Origin: Devosia lacusdianchii
GTDB taxonomy: Bacteria > Pseudomonadota > Alphaproteobacteria > Rhizobiales > Devosiaceae
NCBI RefSeq assembly: GCF_022429625.1
Contig: NZ_CP092483.1
Coordinates: forward strand, 744,001 to 808,000
DNA: 64,000 nucleotides
Direction: 5' to 3'
Shown here: positions 16,139 to 24,797 of the stretch, one piece after another
Position numbering within the stretch: the first letter of the stretch is position 1
Layout of the letters: each line of letters opens with the position of its first letter
The notes under the pieces: model-generated
What the model was told of the DNA's origin: nothing
Seen by the model: only the letters and a program-made list of their open reading frames with translations
Database searches by the model: none
Program-made: the position numbers and the translations under genes

Positions 16139-17074
16139 ATGCTTGCGATCATCACCGTTATTGCGCCCATCTTCGCACTGATGGCGCTCGGCTATGGCGC
16201 GGTGCGCTTTCGTCTCTTCCCGGCCGACGGCATCAAGAGCCTGATCGCCTTCGTTAACAATTTCGCGACACCCTGCCTGCTGTTCCATTCGCTGCTGACC
16301 AGCGACCTGCGCTCGGCCTTCAACCTCGCCATCATCGGCCCCTTCTACCTGGGCGCCCTCATCTGCTTCGTCCTCGGCATCGTCATCGCCATCAAGGTCT
16401 TCGGCAATCGCCCGGGCGAGGGCGTGTCGGTCGGCTTTTCCGGTACCTTCACCAATACTGTGCTGGTCGGCCTGCCCATCCTGACCCGCGCCTACGGCCC
16501 CGACGCGCTGCCGGTGACGCTGTCGATCATCGGCCTGCATGGCGCTATTCTGCTGACCATCGGCATGGTGACCATGGAATTGGTGCGCCGCGACGGCCAG
16601 CCGCTGGGCAAGACCCTGGTCGTGGCGGCCAAGCGCGTGCTGTCCAACCCGCTGATCTGGGGCATTATCGCCGGCATGGTCGGCTATTTCTCCGGCCTCA
16701 CCCTCATCGAGCCGGCCGAGGCTTTCTTCGTCATGATGAGTTCGGCCGTCGTCCCCGCCGCCCTTTTCGGCATCGGCGGGGCACTCTACGAGTTCAAGCT
16801 CAGCGAAAACTGGAAGCAGGCGCTCGTCGCCTCCTCGATCAAGCTCATCGTCCACCCGGCCATCGCCTATGTGCTGATGATTTGGGTGCTGCACGTCCCC
16901 ATGGACATCGCGCGCTATGGTATCCTGCTGGCCGCCATGCCATCGGGCGTCAACGTCTACGTCTTCGCCACCTACTACAATCGCGGTACCAGCGTCGCCG
17001 CCAATACCATCCTGATTGCCACGGTGGCCTCGGCATTGACCATATCGGCCTGGCTCTATCTGCTGAGCCTCTAG
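16139..17074 (+). CDS. AEC family transporter (auxin efflux carrier-like)
   Basis: A 311-aa integral membrane protein of the AEC/bile-acid-arsenite-riboflavin superfamily, with ten predicted helices in two inverted repeats of five. Typical elements are the N-terminal APIFALMALGYGAVRF, an unwound helix with NNFATPCLLFHSL and the C-terminal AAMPSGVNVYVFATYY. Bacterial AEC members export or import carboxylates such as malate, malonate or lactate; the substrate here is unknown. The start at 16139 follows AAGGAA by about 10 nt, and the first helix begins directly after it. It is divergent from glpD and 12 bp before the next gene, so the two may form an operon. Confidence 0.9.
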   Translation: MLAIITVIAPIFALMALGYGAVRFRLFPADGIKSLIAFVNNFATPCLLFHSLLTSDLRSAFNLAIIGPFYLGALICFVLGIVIAIKVFGNRPGEGVSVGFSGTFTNTVLVGLPILTRAYGPDALPVTLSIIGLHGAILLTIGMVTMELVRRDGQPLGKTLVVAAKRVLSNPLIWGIIAGMVGYFSGLTLIEPAEAFFVMMSSAVVPAALFGIGGALYEFKLSENWKQALVASSIKLIVHPAIAYVLMIWVLHVPMDIARYGILLAAMPSGVNVYVFATYYNRGTSVAANTILIATVASALTISAWLYLLSL

Positions 17075-17086
17075 CCGGAGCTCTCA

Positions 17087-18046
17087 GTGACAGCCCATAT
17101 CGACGACTACCTGAAGCTGCGCCAGACCACGCTGCATCTGCTCACACCAGCCGAGCGGATCGCGTTTTGCTCGGCCGTCGCTGCCTGGCTCCGCCACGCA
17201 GAATCCTGGATTCGCGCCGACGCCGCGGAACGCCTGGCCACGGCGGTATTCTGGGAGAGCTATCGGCGCGACGATCCAAACGCGCCGCACATGACCCACT
17301 ATGCGCATCGCGCTGCCTGGCTCCTGGAGGAGATCGAGGCAGCCCAACTGAGCCATGCCGATATCCTGCCGGCCTTCATCCGACACCTGCGCTACCGCTC
17401 CCCATCCGGACCGCAATTGCCGATCGTGCTGGCCTGGTTCGATCGCCTTGAGGGCCAGCCGCCACCGGGGTTCGACACCAACCTCGTCGTCGGTACGCGC
17501 CTTCTCTTGGTCGAACCCATGGAATGGCGCATCGCGGCGCCCAGCTGGCTGGCTCTGCTCGATCATCCCTCCGATTGGGTACGCGGCTGCGCCGCTGTGA
17601 GGCTGGGCGGTTGCGACGATGACGATACCGCGCCCAGCCGGACCGACCTGTTTGCGATTGTCGGCGGAAAGGAACTGCTTCGGCCCGGCATTGCCGGACC
17701 CTTCTGGTCGCCCTCCCATGCCGATGGCGGCGGGAGCGATACCGAGACGGTTATCCTCTGGATGATGGACCTGCTCGAACGCCGTATCGGTCCGCCGCCG
17801 CCGTTCGAAGACATGCCCAGCAATGACATCGACTTCTTTCTGCACGAACTGTGCAGCTTCTCGCCCGAACTGGTCGACCGCATGCTGCGCGGCGGCTTCG
17901 TCGAGTTGGCGTTGATGACGGCCACCGAAATTCGCGGCTTTGTCGAGGGCATGCGACCAAGGCTCGAGACTCTGGCCGGCAATGCCGACGCCGGTGTCGG
18001 CGCGGCAGCGTCAAAGCACCTTGAGCTCTACTACGCCGCCGACTAG
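17087..18046 (+). CDS. Hypothetical protein, all-alpha, HEAT-like
   Basis: A 319-aa protein with no signal peptide or membrane segment. Start is GTG at 17087 with GGAG seven nt upstream. The sequence is rich in amphipathic helices with repeated hydrophobic/charged spacing (for example WIRADAAERLATAVFWESYR and WVRGCAAVRLGGCDDDDTAP), suggesting an alpha-solenoid of HEAT-repeat type. I recognise no catalytic motif. It lies 12 bp after the AEC transporter gene on the same strand, so it is probably co-transcribed, but no link in function is evident. Confidence 0.72.
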   Translation: MTAHIDDYLKLRQTTLHLLTPAERIAFCSAVAAWLRHAESWIRADAAERLATAVFWESYRRDDPNAPHMTHYAHRAAWLLEEIEAAQLSHADILPAFIRHLRYRSPSGPQLPIVLAWFDRLEGQPPPGFDTNLVVGTRLLLVEPMEWRIAAPSWLALLDHPSDWVRGCAAVRLGGCDDDDTAPSRTDLFAIVGGKELLRPGIAGPFWSPSHADGGGSDTETVILWMMDLLERRIGPPPPFEDMPSNDIDFFLHELCSFSPELVDRMLRGGFVELALMTATEIRGFVEGMRPRLETLAGNADAGVGAAASKHLELYYAAD

Positions 18047-18056
18047 CCGATCGCCC

Positions 18057-18683
18057 TCACGTCAGCAATTCCGTGAACCGAACCGGCGCCCCCATGTCGA
18101 TTGGAGCGCGTGGCTCGAACGACAGGCCCATAACGCCACTTTCGAACGCCCGCGTCTCCACCAGCACCATGTCCCGCTTCTCCGCCAGCTCTCCGAACCA
18201 CGAGGCGCCCGGAGACACAGTCGGAAACACGAACAGGTTGAACCGGTCGACCAGTCCCAGCCGAACCATGGATCGGGCCAGCTCCGCTCCGCCGGACAGA
18301 TGGATGTCGCCGCCAGGCTTCGCCTTCAGCTCGGCGATGAACGCGACCAGCGCCGCATCGTCCTCCGCCACGACCTGCCGGGCATTGTGCCACCACTCCA
18401 GCGGCCGCGAGCCGCTGCGCGAGATCACCAGCTTCTCGGTGTCGTGCATGTGCCGCGCCATCTGCTGGTTGCTGTCGGTGCCTTCGCCCGAGGCCAGCGC
18501 GCTAGGCCAATAGGCCACCATTTCGTCATAGGTCGTCCGCCCCACCAGCAGCGTATCCGACGTCTTGGCATTGGCGTTGATCTGCCGATAGAGGTCGTCG
18601 CCGACCCCACCGATCCACTCGAGGGGCTGGTCCAACCGCCCGTTGAGCGTCGTCATCATACCCAGAACCAGTTTGCGCATCAT
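18057..18683 (-). CDS. Dihydrofolate reductase family protein (RibD C-terminal-like)
   Basis: A 208-aa member of the RibD_C/YyaP-type DHFR superfamily. It has MRKLVLGMMTTLNGRLDQ at the start, TLLVGRTTYDEMVAYWPS as NADPH-fold core, GGDIHLSGGAELARSM as the conserved GG-nucleotide-binding block, and LVDRFNLFVFPTVSPGASWF. Such proteins are NADPH-dependent reductases of mostly unknown substrate and are common as stand-alone genes. True folate DHFR motifs are lacking. Start: tandem ATGs at 18683/18680, with AGAGG better spaced for the second. It is convergent with the preceding hypothetical gene. Confidence 0.88.
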   Translation of the reverse strand: MMRKLVLGMMTTLNGRLDQPLEWIGGVGDDLYRQINANAKTSDTLLVGRTTYDEMVAYWPSALASGEGTDSNQQMARHMHDTEKLVISRSGSRPLEWWHNARQVVAEDDAALVAFIAELKAKPGGDIHLSGGAELARSMVRLGLVDRFNLFVFPTVSPGASWFGELAEKRDMVLVETRAFESGVMGLSFEPRAPIDMGAPVRFTELLT

Positions 18684-18748
18684 CGCCTCTAAAGTTAGCT
18701 GTTGGGATAAGTAATAGTTCGTGCCTCACCCTGCTGGTGAGGCTTGGC

Positions 18749-19213
18749 CTAGTTCTCGACGAGTGCGGCCAGCTGTGCTGCCACAGTGCCCCACCCGTCA
18801 TAGAAGCCCAGGTCGCGATGCATCTTCTGGTCGTCCGGATTGCGATGCATCACCAGCGCGCGGTAGGCCGTGCCAAGATCGTGGTCATCAAGCGTAATGA
18901 TCGCGGTCATGAAGGGCTGTTCGGCCGGGCGATACCCGCCCACCAGGGCGTTGGTGAAGACGATGCGTTTGCCGGGATCGATCTCCAGGTAGCAGGCGCT
19001 GAGATGCGGGCCAAAGGGCGAACCGCCTTCGCTGATCCTGGTGATCAGGGCTCCGCCAGGGCGCACATCCATGGTCTCCACCTTGCACAGTGCCGGCGCG
19101 GGAACCCACCACTGTTCGAAGCTGGCCGGGTTGGTCCATGCCGCCCATACGGCCGAGCGCGGCGCCTTGATGGTGCGCGTGATTTCGAGATCGCGTTCTG
19201 GGTCCAAAGTCAT
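18749..19213 (-). CDS. SRPBCC/AHSA1 domain protein
   Basis: A 154-aa START-like (SRPBCC) protein of the AHSA1 subfamily. The N-terminal strand plus helix LEITRTIKAPRSAVWAAWTN is diagnostic, followed by FEQWWVPAP and the RIVFTNALVGGYRPAEQP strand block. These proteins bind hydrophobic ligands; the physiological ligand is unknown. The start codon overlaps the stop of the ArsR gene (ATGA), the standard ArsR-SRPBCC pair found widely in proteobacteria. Confidence 0.9.
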   Translation of the reverse strand: MTLDPERDLEITRTIKAPRSAVWAAWTNPASFEQWWVPAPALCKVETMDVRPGGALITRISEGGSPFGPHLSACYLEIDPGKRIVFTNALVGGYRPAEQPFMTAIITLDDHDLGTAYRALVMHRNPDDQKMHRDLGFYDGWGTVAAQLAALVEN

Positions 19214-19554
19214 GATTTGAGCTCCTTGTTGGTGGCGGCGATGGCGAACTGCTCCAGCCGGTCAGTCCGGCCTTCCCAGATCGCGCGTTGCTCGCCAAGC
19301 CAGCCATCGACCGCCGCGAACCGCGCCTTGTCGATCTCGCAAGTCCTGACCCGGCCGGACTTGCGGGTGCGGATCAGCCCGGTTTCCTCGAGCAAGTGGA
19401 TGTGCTTCATGAACGAGGGCAGGGCCATGTCGAACGGCTGTGCCAGCTCGCCCACACTTGCCGGCCCGCGTCCCAATCGTCCGATGACGGCCCGTCGCGT
19501 CGGATCGGCCAAAGCCTGAAAAATGCCATCGAGATGGTGTTGATACTGTGCCAT
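19210..19554 (-). CDS. ArsR/SmtB-family transcriptional regulator
   Basis: A 114-aa winged-helix repressor with no metal-binding CxC: IFQALADPTRRAVIGRLGRG, then the DNA-reading helix ALPSFMKHIHLLEETGLI and wing RKSGRVRTCEID. I start at MAQYQHHLDG (19554); an ATG five codons earlier is also in frame, and neither has a clear ribosome site, so a short-leader or leaderless mRNA is possible. Three CTAAG(T/C) copies (19559, 19579, 19592) overlap the start region and may be its own operator. It is the first gene of an operon with the SRPBCC gene. Confidence 0.88.
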   Translation of the reverse strand: MAQYQHHLDGIFQALADPTRRAVIGRLGRGPASVGELAQPFDMALPSFMKHIHLLEETGLIRTRKSGRVRTCEIDKARFAAVDGWLGEQRAIWEGRTDRLEQFAIAATNKELKS

Positions 19555-19713
19555 AAGGCTAAGTATCATGACAAGAAACTAAGCACAAGAGCTAAGTGTT
19601 ATGCTGCCCCGCGGGACATAATGCGAGCAGGTCCAACCCATTGCATCCTCCACCCTTTAACTCGGCTCGCGCGCACTTACGTCCTCGCTCAACATACCCA
19701 TCGGGGCTGCCAT

Positions 19714-20337
19714 ATGTCCGACGCGCGGTCTCTCGGATCACTCGTCCTGTTCGTCACCATTTTCGCCGCCGGCTGGATCGCTTCGGTCGTCCTGGTTTGG
19801 CAGCTTGGCCCGGTTCCCGAGGCCGCCCAACCCTGATACCGCACCCTCTATTGGTGTGCCGCCGTCATTGCCTGGCTGTGGTGGCAGCACCCGCAAGAAC
19901 CGGCCAACTGGCTTGGTCTTGCCCCTTTCACTGCCCGCGCTGGCATGTGGAGTGCCTTGGCGTTGGTAATTGTGGTGGGGTGTAACCTGCTGCGTGTGCA
20001 GGTTGTGGGCTCCATTGGCCAGTTGGCATCGCTCCCGCCCGTCGAGCTTGGCTGGATCATAGTCGCGGCAGCAGTCGAGGAACTGGTGTTCAGGGGCGCC
20101 ATCCAGACCCGGCTGGCTCAGATTTGGCGCCCCGCTATTGCCATCGGCGTTACGGCCATCGCGTTCCTGGCCATCCATTTTCCGGGTCGGGTGTTGCTGG
20201 CGGCAATGTCTGACGCGACGACAATGGTCTCGGTCTTTCTCACCGGCCTGGTCTGTGGCTTGCTACGTCATCGAACCGGTAGTCTATGGCCGGCCATTGC
20301 GGCCCACACCGCAAACAATTTCGGCGTGCTGTTCTAG
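19714..20337 (+). pseudogene. CPBP-family intramembrane metalloprotease, interrupted by an in-frame TGA
   Basis: Reading in one frame from ATG 19714 gives a 207-codon membrane protein, broken at codon 41 by TGA (19834-19836). Before the stop is a TM helix (GSLVLFVTIFAAGWIASVVL). After it the frame continues at once with membrane-type sequence and the CPBP/Abi motifs EELVFRG, FLAIHF and HTANNFG. Codon use and hydrophobicity run smoothly through the stop, so a single G-to-A change of a Trp codon (TGG to TGA) or a sequencing error is the simplest explanation. A shorter product could start at 19945 and would keep all the motifs. CPBP proteins are CAAX-type proteases of mostly unknown substrate. 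Confidence 0.75.
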
Positions 20338-20346
20338 CGCGCATGC

Positions 20347-21159
20347 CTAGTCGTGCCGTGACACATCCACATCGACCGTCTTCACTCCATCGCCGGCGGG
20401 CACGGCGCGCACCGGCTGCGCACCCAGCGCATCGAGTCCTGCGGCCAGCCGCACGTGCCGGTCGGTCGGGCACAATTGCAGCAGAGGGTCGAAGCCGATC
20501 CAGCCCAGCCCTTCGTCGAACGCCTCGGCCCAGGCATGAAACGGGGCTTGCCCGTCTTCGGCCTCGGCCAGATACCCGGTGACGTAGCGCGCCGGGATAT
20601 CCAGCGCTCGCGCCGCGCCGATAAAGGCATGGGCATAGTCGCTGGCCGGGGGCAGGGGCTTGCTGTCGCCACCCTGGCTTTGCGACTGCGAGCCATCGGC
20701 GGCCATCTGCGTCTGCACCTGGCCCTCTTCGGCCACACCCAATGTTTCCCCGACCCGTGCCATCAGCCCGTGCAGGATATCGAGGCGGCTTTCCTTGCTG
20801 CCGCGAAACTTGCCGTAAAGCGCCACCGGCGCCTTGGTCAGCGCAGTGACCCGCCGATAGAGCGCCGGCACCGGCTCGCCGCCGGGCCGGCCAAGCACGC
20901 CATGCCTGTCGGTGGTTTCCACCGCGCCCTTGACGATGATCTGCAACACGCCCTCGGGCTTGCTCTGGTTCACCAGATGCACCGTATTGCCATAGGCATC
21001 GCTGAACCGTCCGGCATTGCCGATGCCGGGCATTTCCACGCTCCAGCTCTCGACCTTCTGCGTCGGCCCGCTCTGCGGCGTCAACAGCAATTGCAGCACC
21101 GCATGGGCCGTGCCGGGCGGGGGTGTGATGCTCAGTTCATGGCGGATGGAAATACGCAT
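20347..21159 (-). CDS. Transglutaminase-like cysteine protease family protein
   Basis: A 270-aa cytoplasmic protein with an N-terminal beta-domain (RISIRHELSITPPPGTAHAV) and a transglutaminase core. Catalytic elements are SDYAHAFIGAARALDIPARY (in this subgroup Cys is replaced or shifted), HAWAEAFDEGLGWIGFDP with the catalytic His, and the downstream Asp. The segment before ARALDIPARYVTGYL lacks the usual GxCxD; Ala stands where Cys is expected, so enzymatic activity is doubtful. It is the last gene of the ATP-grasp / alpha-E / transglutaminase operon; its ATG shares one base with the preceding stop (TGATG). Confidence 0.87.
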   Translation of the reverse strand: MRISIRHELSITPPPGTAHAVLQLLLTPQSGPTQKVESWSVEMPGIGNAGRFSDAYGNTVHLVNQSKPEGVLQIIVKGAVETTDRHGVLGRPGGEPVPALYRRVTALTKAPVALYGKFRGSKESRLDILHGLMARVGETLGVAEEGQVQTQMAADGSQSQSQGGDSKPLPPASDYAHAFIGAARALDIPARYVTGYLAEAEDGQAPFHAWAEAFDEGLGWIGFDPLLQLCPTDRHVRLAAGLDALGAQPVRAVPAGDGVKTVDVDVSRHD

Positions 21160-22109
21160 CAGTAAAAGTTGTAGCTCTCCGATAGGGCATTCGACACGCG
21201 GTTGTTGCGGGCGATGAACTCGGTCAGGAATTCGTGCAGGCCATGGGCGAAGATGGTGTCCATGGTCGTGCCCTCCACCATCGATCGCAACTGCCCCGCA
21301 GCCTCGTTGCAGCTCTGCTTTTTGCCATAGAACTCCGCCAGCGTTTCCGTCGTCTGTTCGAGGAACCGGGCGCAAAAGATCAGTGATCGCGGCATTTCCG
21401 GCCGCAGGATCAGGAAATCGGCGATGTTATGGGCCTTGTAGCGGTCGTGATAGACGTGCCGGTAGCTGCGATGGGCGGATGCCGCCCGCAGGATCAGCGT
21501 CCATTGCTGGATGTCGAGATCGCCGCCCACCATCTTGGCGCGCGGCAGCAGCACGTAATATTTCATGTCGAGAATGCGGGCCGTATTGTCCGCCCGCTCG
21601 ATGAAGTTCCCGGCTTGCAGAAACGCAAACCCGTCATCGCGCAGGATGGTGCCGAGCAGCGCCCCGCGGAACTCGTGGCTGAGATGCTTGACCCATTCCA
21701 AAAGGCCCAAGAGCTTCGCCCCACGCACGTCGCGCGGCTTGATCTGGCTGAATTCGAGCCAGGCGCTGTTGATGCTCTCCCACATATCGCTGGTAATCGC
21801 CGTGCGCACCGAGCGCGCATTGGTGCGCGCCGCCTGCAGGCACGCAAATACCGAACTCGGATTATCAGGGTCGAACATCATGAAATGGGCGACCGTGTCG
21901 ACATCGGGCGTCGTGTGCTTCTTGTTGAAGTCCTCGTCGACCTCCGCCGCCTGCATCATCGACATCAGATGCTCGCTGGCCCCGCCTTCACGCCGGCTGG
22001 TGAGGCTCATCCGATACCCCGCCTCCAGCAGCCGCGCCATGTTTTCTGCCCGCTCGACATAGCGGGAGAGCCAGAACAGGTTTTGTGCGGTGCGTCCGAG
22101 CATGCTCAT
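21159..22109 (-). CDS. Alpha-E domain-containing protein
   Basis: A 316-aa all-helical protein of the alpha-E family (DUF403). It has the family start MLGRTAQNLFWLSRYVERAENMARLL and later AGNFIERADNTARILDMKYY and HNIADFLILRPEMPRSL. The biochemical role is unknown; it is almost always encoded with a circularly permuted ATP-grasp enzyme and a transglutaminase-like protein, as here, suggesting an amide-ligase/peptide-processing pathway. It is the middle gene of the operon, 175 bp downstream of the ATP-grasp gene; that gap is filled by the repeat at 22125-22253. Confidence 0.93.
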   Translation of the reverse strand: MSMLGRTAQNLFWLSRYVERAENMARLLEAGYRMSLTSRREGGASEHLMSMMQAAEVDEDFNKKHTTPDVDTVAHFMMFDPDNPSSVFACLQAARTNARSVRTAITSDMWESINSAWLEFSQIKPRDVRGAKLLGLLEWVKHLSHEFRGALLGTILRDDGFAFLQAGNFIERADNTARILDMKYYVLLPRAKMVGGDLDIQQWTLILRAASAHRSYRHVYHDRYKAHNIADFLILRPEMPRSLIFCARFLEQTTETLAEFYGKKQSCNEAAGQLRSMVEGTTMDTIFAHGLHEFLTEFIARNNRVSNALSESYNFY

Positions 22110-22124
22110 GGGGAGATCGGGGTG

Positions 22125-22253
22125 GTGGCCACCCCCCTCCCAGCCTCCCCCACAAGGGGGGAGGTGCTGCCCGGAGCTTGCGGTACGATCTCGTCAAAAC
22201 CGTAGCCCTGCACCGCCCCCTTGAAGGGGGAGGGTGGGAGGGGGTAGGGCCAC
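22125..22253. repeat. Inverted pair of family-A palindromic repeats inside an operon
   Basis: GTGGCC (22125) and GGCCAC (ending 22253) bound two C-rich units in opposite orientation: CCTCCCCC-ACAA-GGGGGGAGG and CGCCCCC-TTGAA-GGGGGAGGG. The pair lies between two genes of one operon and could form hairpins in the mRNA. Confidence 0.72.
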
Positions 22254-22284
22254 AAACGCGGATTGCTGGAGAGCGACTGCATCA

Positions 22285-23706
22285 TCAATCTTCCAGCACC
22301 CACGTATCTTTTGTGCCGCCGCCCTGGCTGGAATTCACCACCAGTGAGCCCTTCTTGAGCGCCACGCGCGTCAGGCCGCCGGGGGTAATCCGCACCTCGT
22401 CACCGATAAGCACATAGGGCCGCAAATCCACGTGGCGCGGGGCGATGCCGGCGTTCACGTAAGTGGGGCAGGTGCTCAACGCCAGCGTCGGCTGCACAAT
22501 GTAATTGTCCGGTCGCGCCTCGATTTTCCGGCGGAACTCGGCATGCATGGCCTTGGACGAGGTCGGCCCCACCATCATGCCATAGCCGCCCGAGCCGTGA
22601 ACCTCCTTCACCACCAGGTCGCCGATATTATCGAGCACCCAGTGGCGCTGCTCCTCGTCGGTGCAGTTATAGGTCGGCACGTTCTGCAGCAGCGCCTTCT
22701 CGCCGAGATAGAACTCGATGATCTCAGGCACGTAGGTGTAAACTGCCTTGTCGTCGGCAATGCCCGTGCCTGGCGCGTTGACCAGCGTGACATTCCCGGC
22801 TCGATAGGCATTAAACAGCCCAGGCACGCCCAGCATGGATTCGGGCTTGAAGGTCAGCGGATCGAGATAGTCGTCGTCGATGCGCCGGTAGATCACGTCC
22901 ACCCGTTCGGGCCCGGTCGTGGTCCGCATATAGACCTTGCCACCATCGACAAAGAGATCGGGCCCCTCGCACAGCGTCGCGCCCATCCGGTCGGCGAGGA
23001 ACGAGTGTTCGAAATAGGCCGAATTGTAGATGCCCGGCGTCAGCACGACGATATTGGGCGATGACCCCGCGCCAGCAGGCGCTACGCTTTCCAGCGTCCG
23101 CCGCAAGTTTTCCGGATAGGTCTCGACCGGCGCGACCTTGCTGCGCTGGAACAGGTCCGGCGCCAGCATCATCATCGCCTCGCGGTCTTCCAGCATGTAG
23201 CTGACGCCCGAAGGCGTGCGCAGATTGTCTTCCAGCACATAGAATTCGTCCGGCCCGACCCGCACGATGTCGACGCCGATAATGTGGGCATAGACGCCCT
23301 TGGCCGGCTCCAGCCCCATCATCTCCGGGCAGAACGCGGCGTTCTGCAGGATCAGCTTGGCCGGAATCCGCCCGGCCTTCAGTATCTCCTGGCGATGGTA
23401 GATGTCGTAGAGAAAGGCGTTGAGCGCCTTGACCCGTTGCTCGATCCCCTTGCTCAGCCGCCGCCATTCCATCGCCGAAATGATGCGGGGTATCACATCA
23501 AAGGGGATGACTTTCTCGGTGCCCTCCTCCGAGCCATAGACGGCAAAGGTGATACCGAGCTTGCGGAAGATGGCCTCGGCGTCCGACTGCATCAGCGTCA
23601 GCGCTTTGTCCGGCTGTTCTTCGAGCCACTGGGCCAGGGCCCGATAAGGTTCGCGGACGCTGCCATCCGCATTATACATTTCGTCGAACGGCGGTTTGTC
23701 GCCCAT
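22285..23706 (-). CDS. Circularly permuted type 2 ATP-grasp protein
   Basis: A 473-aa ATP-grasp-fold enzyme of the circularly permuted family (DUF404/DUF407). Typical blocks: GITFAVYGSEEGTEKVIPFD, LNAFLYDIYHRQEILKAG, IGVDIVRVGPDEFYVLEDNL, RTPSGVSYMLEDREAM, and the C-terminal VVKEVHGSGGYGMMVGP, which forms the ATP-binding loop. It is presumed to make an amide or peptide bond with ATP; the substrate is unknown. It is the first gene of the operon with alpha-E and transglutaminase proteins. The start at 23706 has family-typical residues right after it. Confidence 0.94.
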   Translation of the reverse strand: MGDKPPFDEMYNADGSVREPYRALAQWLEEQPDKALTLMQSDAEAIFRKLGITFAVYGSEEGTEKVIPFDVIPRIISAMEWRRLSKGIEQRVKALNAFLYDIYHRQEILKAGRIPAKLILQNAAFCPEMMGLEPAKGVYAHIIGVDIVRVGPDEFYVLEDNLRTPSGVSYMLEDREAMMMLAPDLFQRSKVAPVETYPENLRRTLESVAPAGAGSSPNIVVLTPGIYNSAYFEHSFLADRMGATLCEGPDLFVDGGKVYMRTTTGPERVDVIYRRIDDDYLDPLTFKPESMLGVPGLFNAYRAGNVTLVNAPGTGIADDKAVYTYVPEIIEFYLGEKALLQNVPTYNCTDEEQRHWVLDNIGDLVVKEVHGSGGYGMMVGPTSSKAMHAEFRRKIEARPDNYIVQPTLALSTCPTYVNAGIAPRHVDLRPYVLIGDEVRITPGGLTRVALKKGSLVVNSSQGGGTKDTWVLED

Positions 23707-23867
23707 TATGCTCCGAGTGGTAATACGGCTCGTCCCATCGCCTTCACATTGCTACACTTTTATGAGGCGGCGGCAAGCCGGTCGCCGGCTTTTTGCTGAG
23801 GGCGGGTCGACTTGAATGGTAGGGGCGGCTATTCCTAGCCAACCCCTTCCAGATATTGCGAGTTCCC

Positions 23868-24797
23868 ATGGCCATCGAGATTCTGCAAACCGGCAAGCTG
23901 CTCGATAGCTGTGAGACGGCCCTCGCCGAACGCTATACCGTCCACAAGCTGCACGAGCAGGCCGACCCCAAGGCCTGGTTGGCGGCCAATGGCGCCCGCA
24001 TTCGCGCCCATGCGGGTTCGGGCGTGCAGGCTGATCTGATGGATGCGCTGCCCAATCTCGAAATTATTGCCAGCTTCGGCGTCGGCTACGACAATATCGA
24101 CACCAAGACCGCCAAGGCCCGCAATATCCGCGTCACCAACACGCCTAACGTGCTCAACGACGCCGTCGCCGAGCTCACCATCGGCCTCATGATTGCGTTG
24201 GCCCGCCGCATCCCGCAGGGCGACCAATATGTCCGCCAGGGCAAGTGGCCGTCGGCCAATATGGGCCTCTTCTCCGAACTGACCGGCAAGACCGTCGGCA
24301 TTCTCGGCCTCGGCCGCATCGGCAAGGAGATCGCCGTCAGGGCCCAGGCCATGAAGATGCGCGTCGTCTATTACGGCCGCAAGCGCCAACCCACCGAGCC
24401 GCATGTCTACTACGACAACCTCGTCGACATGGCCCGCGACAGCGACTGGCTGGTCATCATCGCGCCCGGCGGCAAAGGCACCGAGCGCATCGTCAGCCGC
24501 GACGTTCTCGAAGCGCTCGGTCCGAAGGGCATGCTGGTCAATGTTGCCCGTGGCACCCTGATCGACGAGCCGGCCATGCTCGAATTGCTGCAATCCGGCA
24601 GCCTCGGCGGCGCCGCACTCGACGTGTTCGAAAACGAGCCTGCCGTTCCCGCCGGCTTCCTCGCGCTCGACAACGTCGTCCTCAGCCCCCACCAGGGCAG
24701 CGCCACCAACCAGACTCGCGACGCCATGGGCGCCTTGCTCGTCGCCAACCTCGAAGCCCATTTCGCCGGAGAACCGCTGATCAGCGCTGTGGTTTAG
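23868..24797 (+). CDS. D-2-hydroxyacid dehydrogenase (hydroxypyruvate/glyoxylate reductase-like)
   Basis: A 309-aa NAD(P)-dependent D-isomer-specific 2-hydroxyacid dehydrogenase. The nucleotide-binding motif TVGILGLGRIGKEIAVRAQA is followed by VNVARGTLIDE, containing the substrate Arg, the Glu in DVFENEP, and the catalytic His in LSPHQGSATNQTR. The N-terminal catalytic domain has ASFGVGYDNID and NTPNVLNDAVAEL. It probably reduces glyoxylate or hydroxypyruvate; the substrate cannot be settled here. The start at 23868 gives the family N-terminus MAIEILQ. Its stop codon directly abuts the left end of the DUF559 element. Confidence 0.94.
   Translation: MAIEILQTGKLLDSCETALAERYTVHKLHEQADPKAWLAANGARIRAHAGSGVQADLMDALPNLEIIASFGVGYDNIDTKTAKARNIRVTNTPNVLNDAVAELTIGLMIALARRIPQGDQYVRQGKWPSANMGLFSELTGKTVGILGLGRIGKEIAVRAQAMKMRVVYYGRKRQPTEPHVYYDNLVDMARDSDWLVIIAPGGKGTERIVSRDVLEALGPKGMLVNVARGTLIDEPAMLELLQSGSLGGAALDVFENEPAVPAGFLALDNVVLSPHQGSATNQTRDAMGALLVANLEAHFAGEPLISAVV

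Noticed and set aside
15965..16895. N-terminal extension of glpD up to 16894
   Set aside because: The extension is Asp/His/Gln-rich antisense sequence over the AEC transporter; GlpD homology begins at 15964.
24790..24797. Target-site duplication flanking the DUF559 element
   Set aside because: The bases outside the two 59-bp repeats do not match convincingly, so no duplication is claimed.
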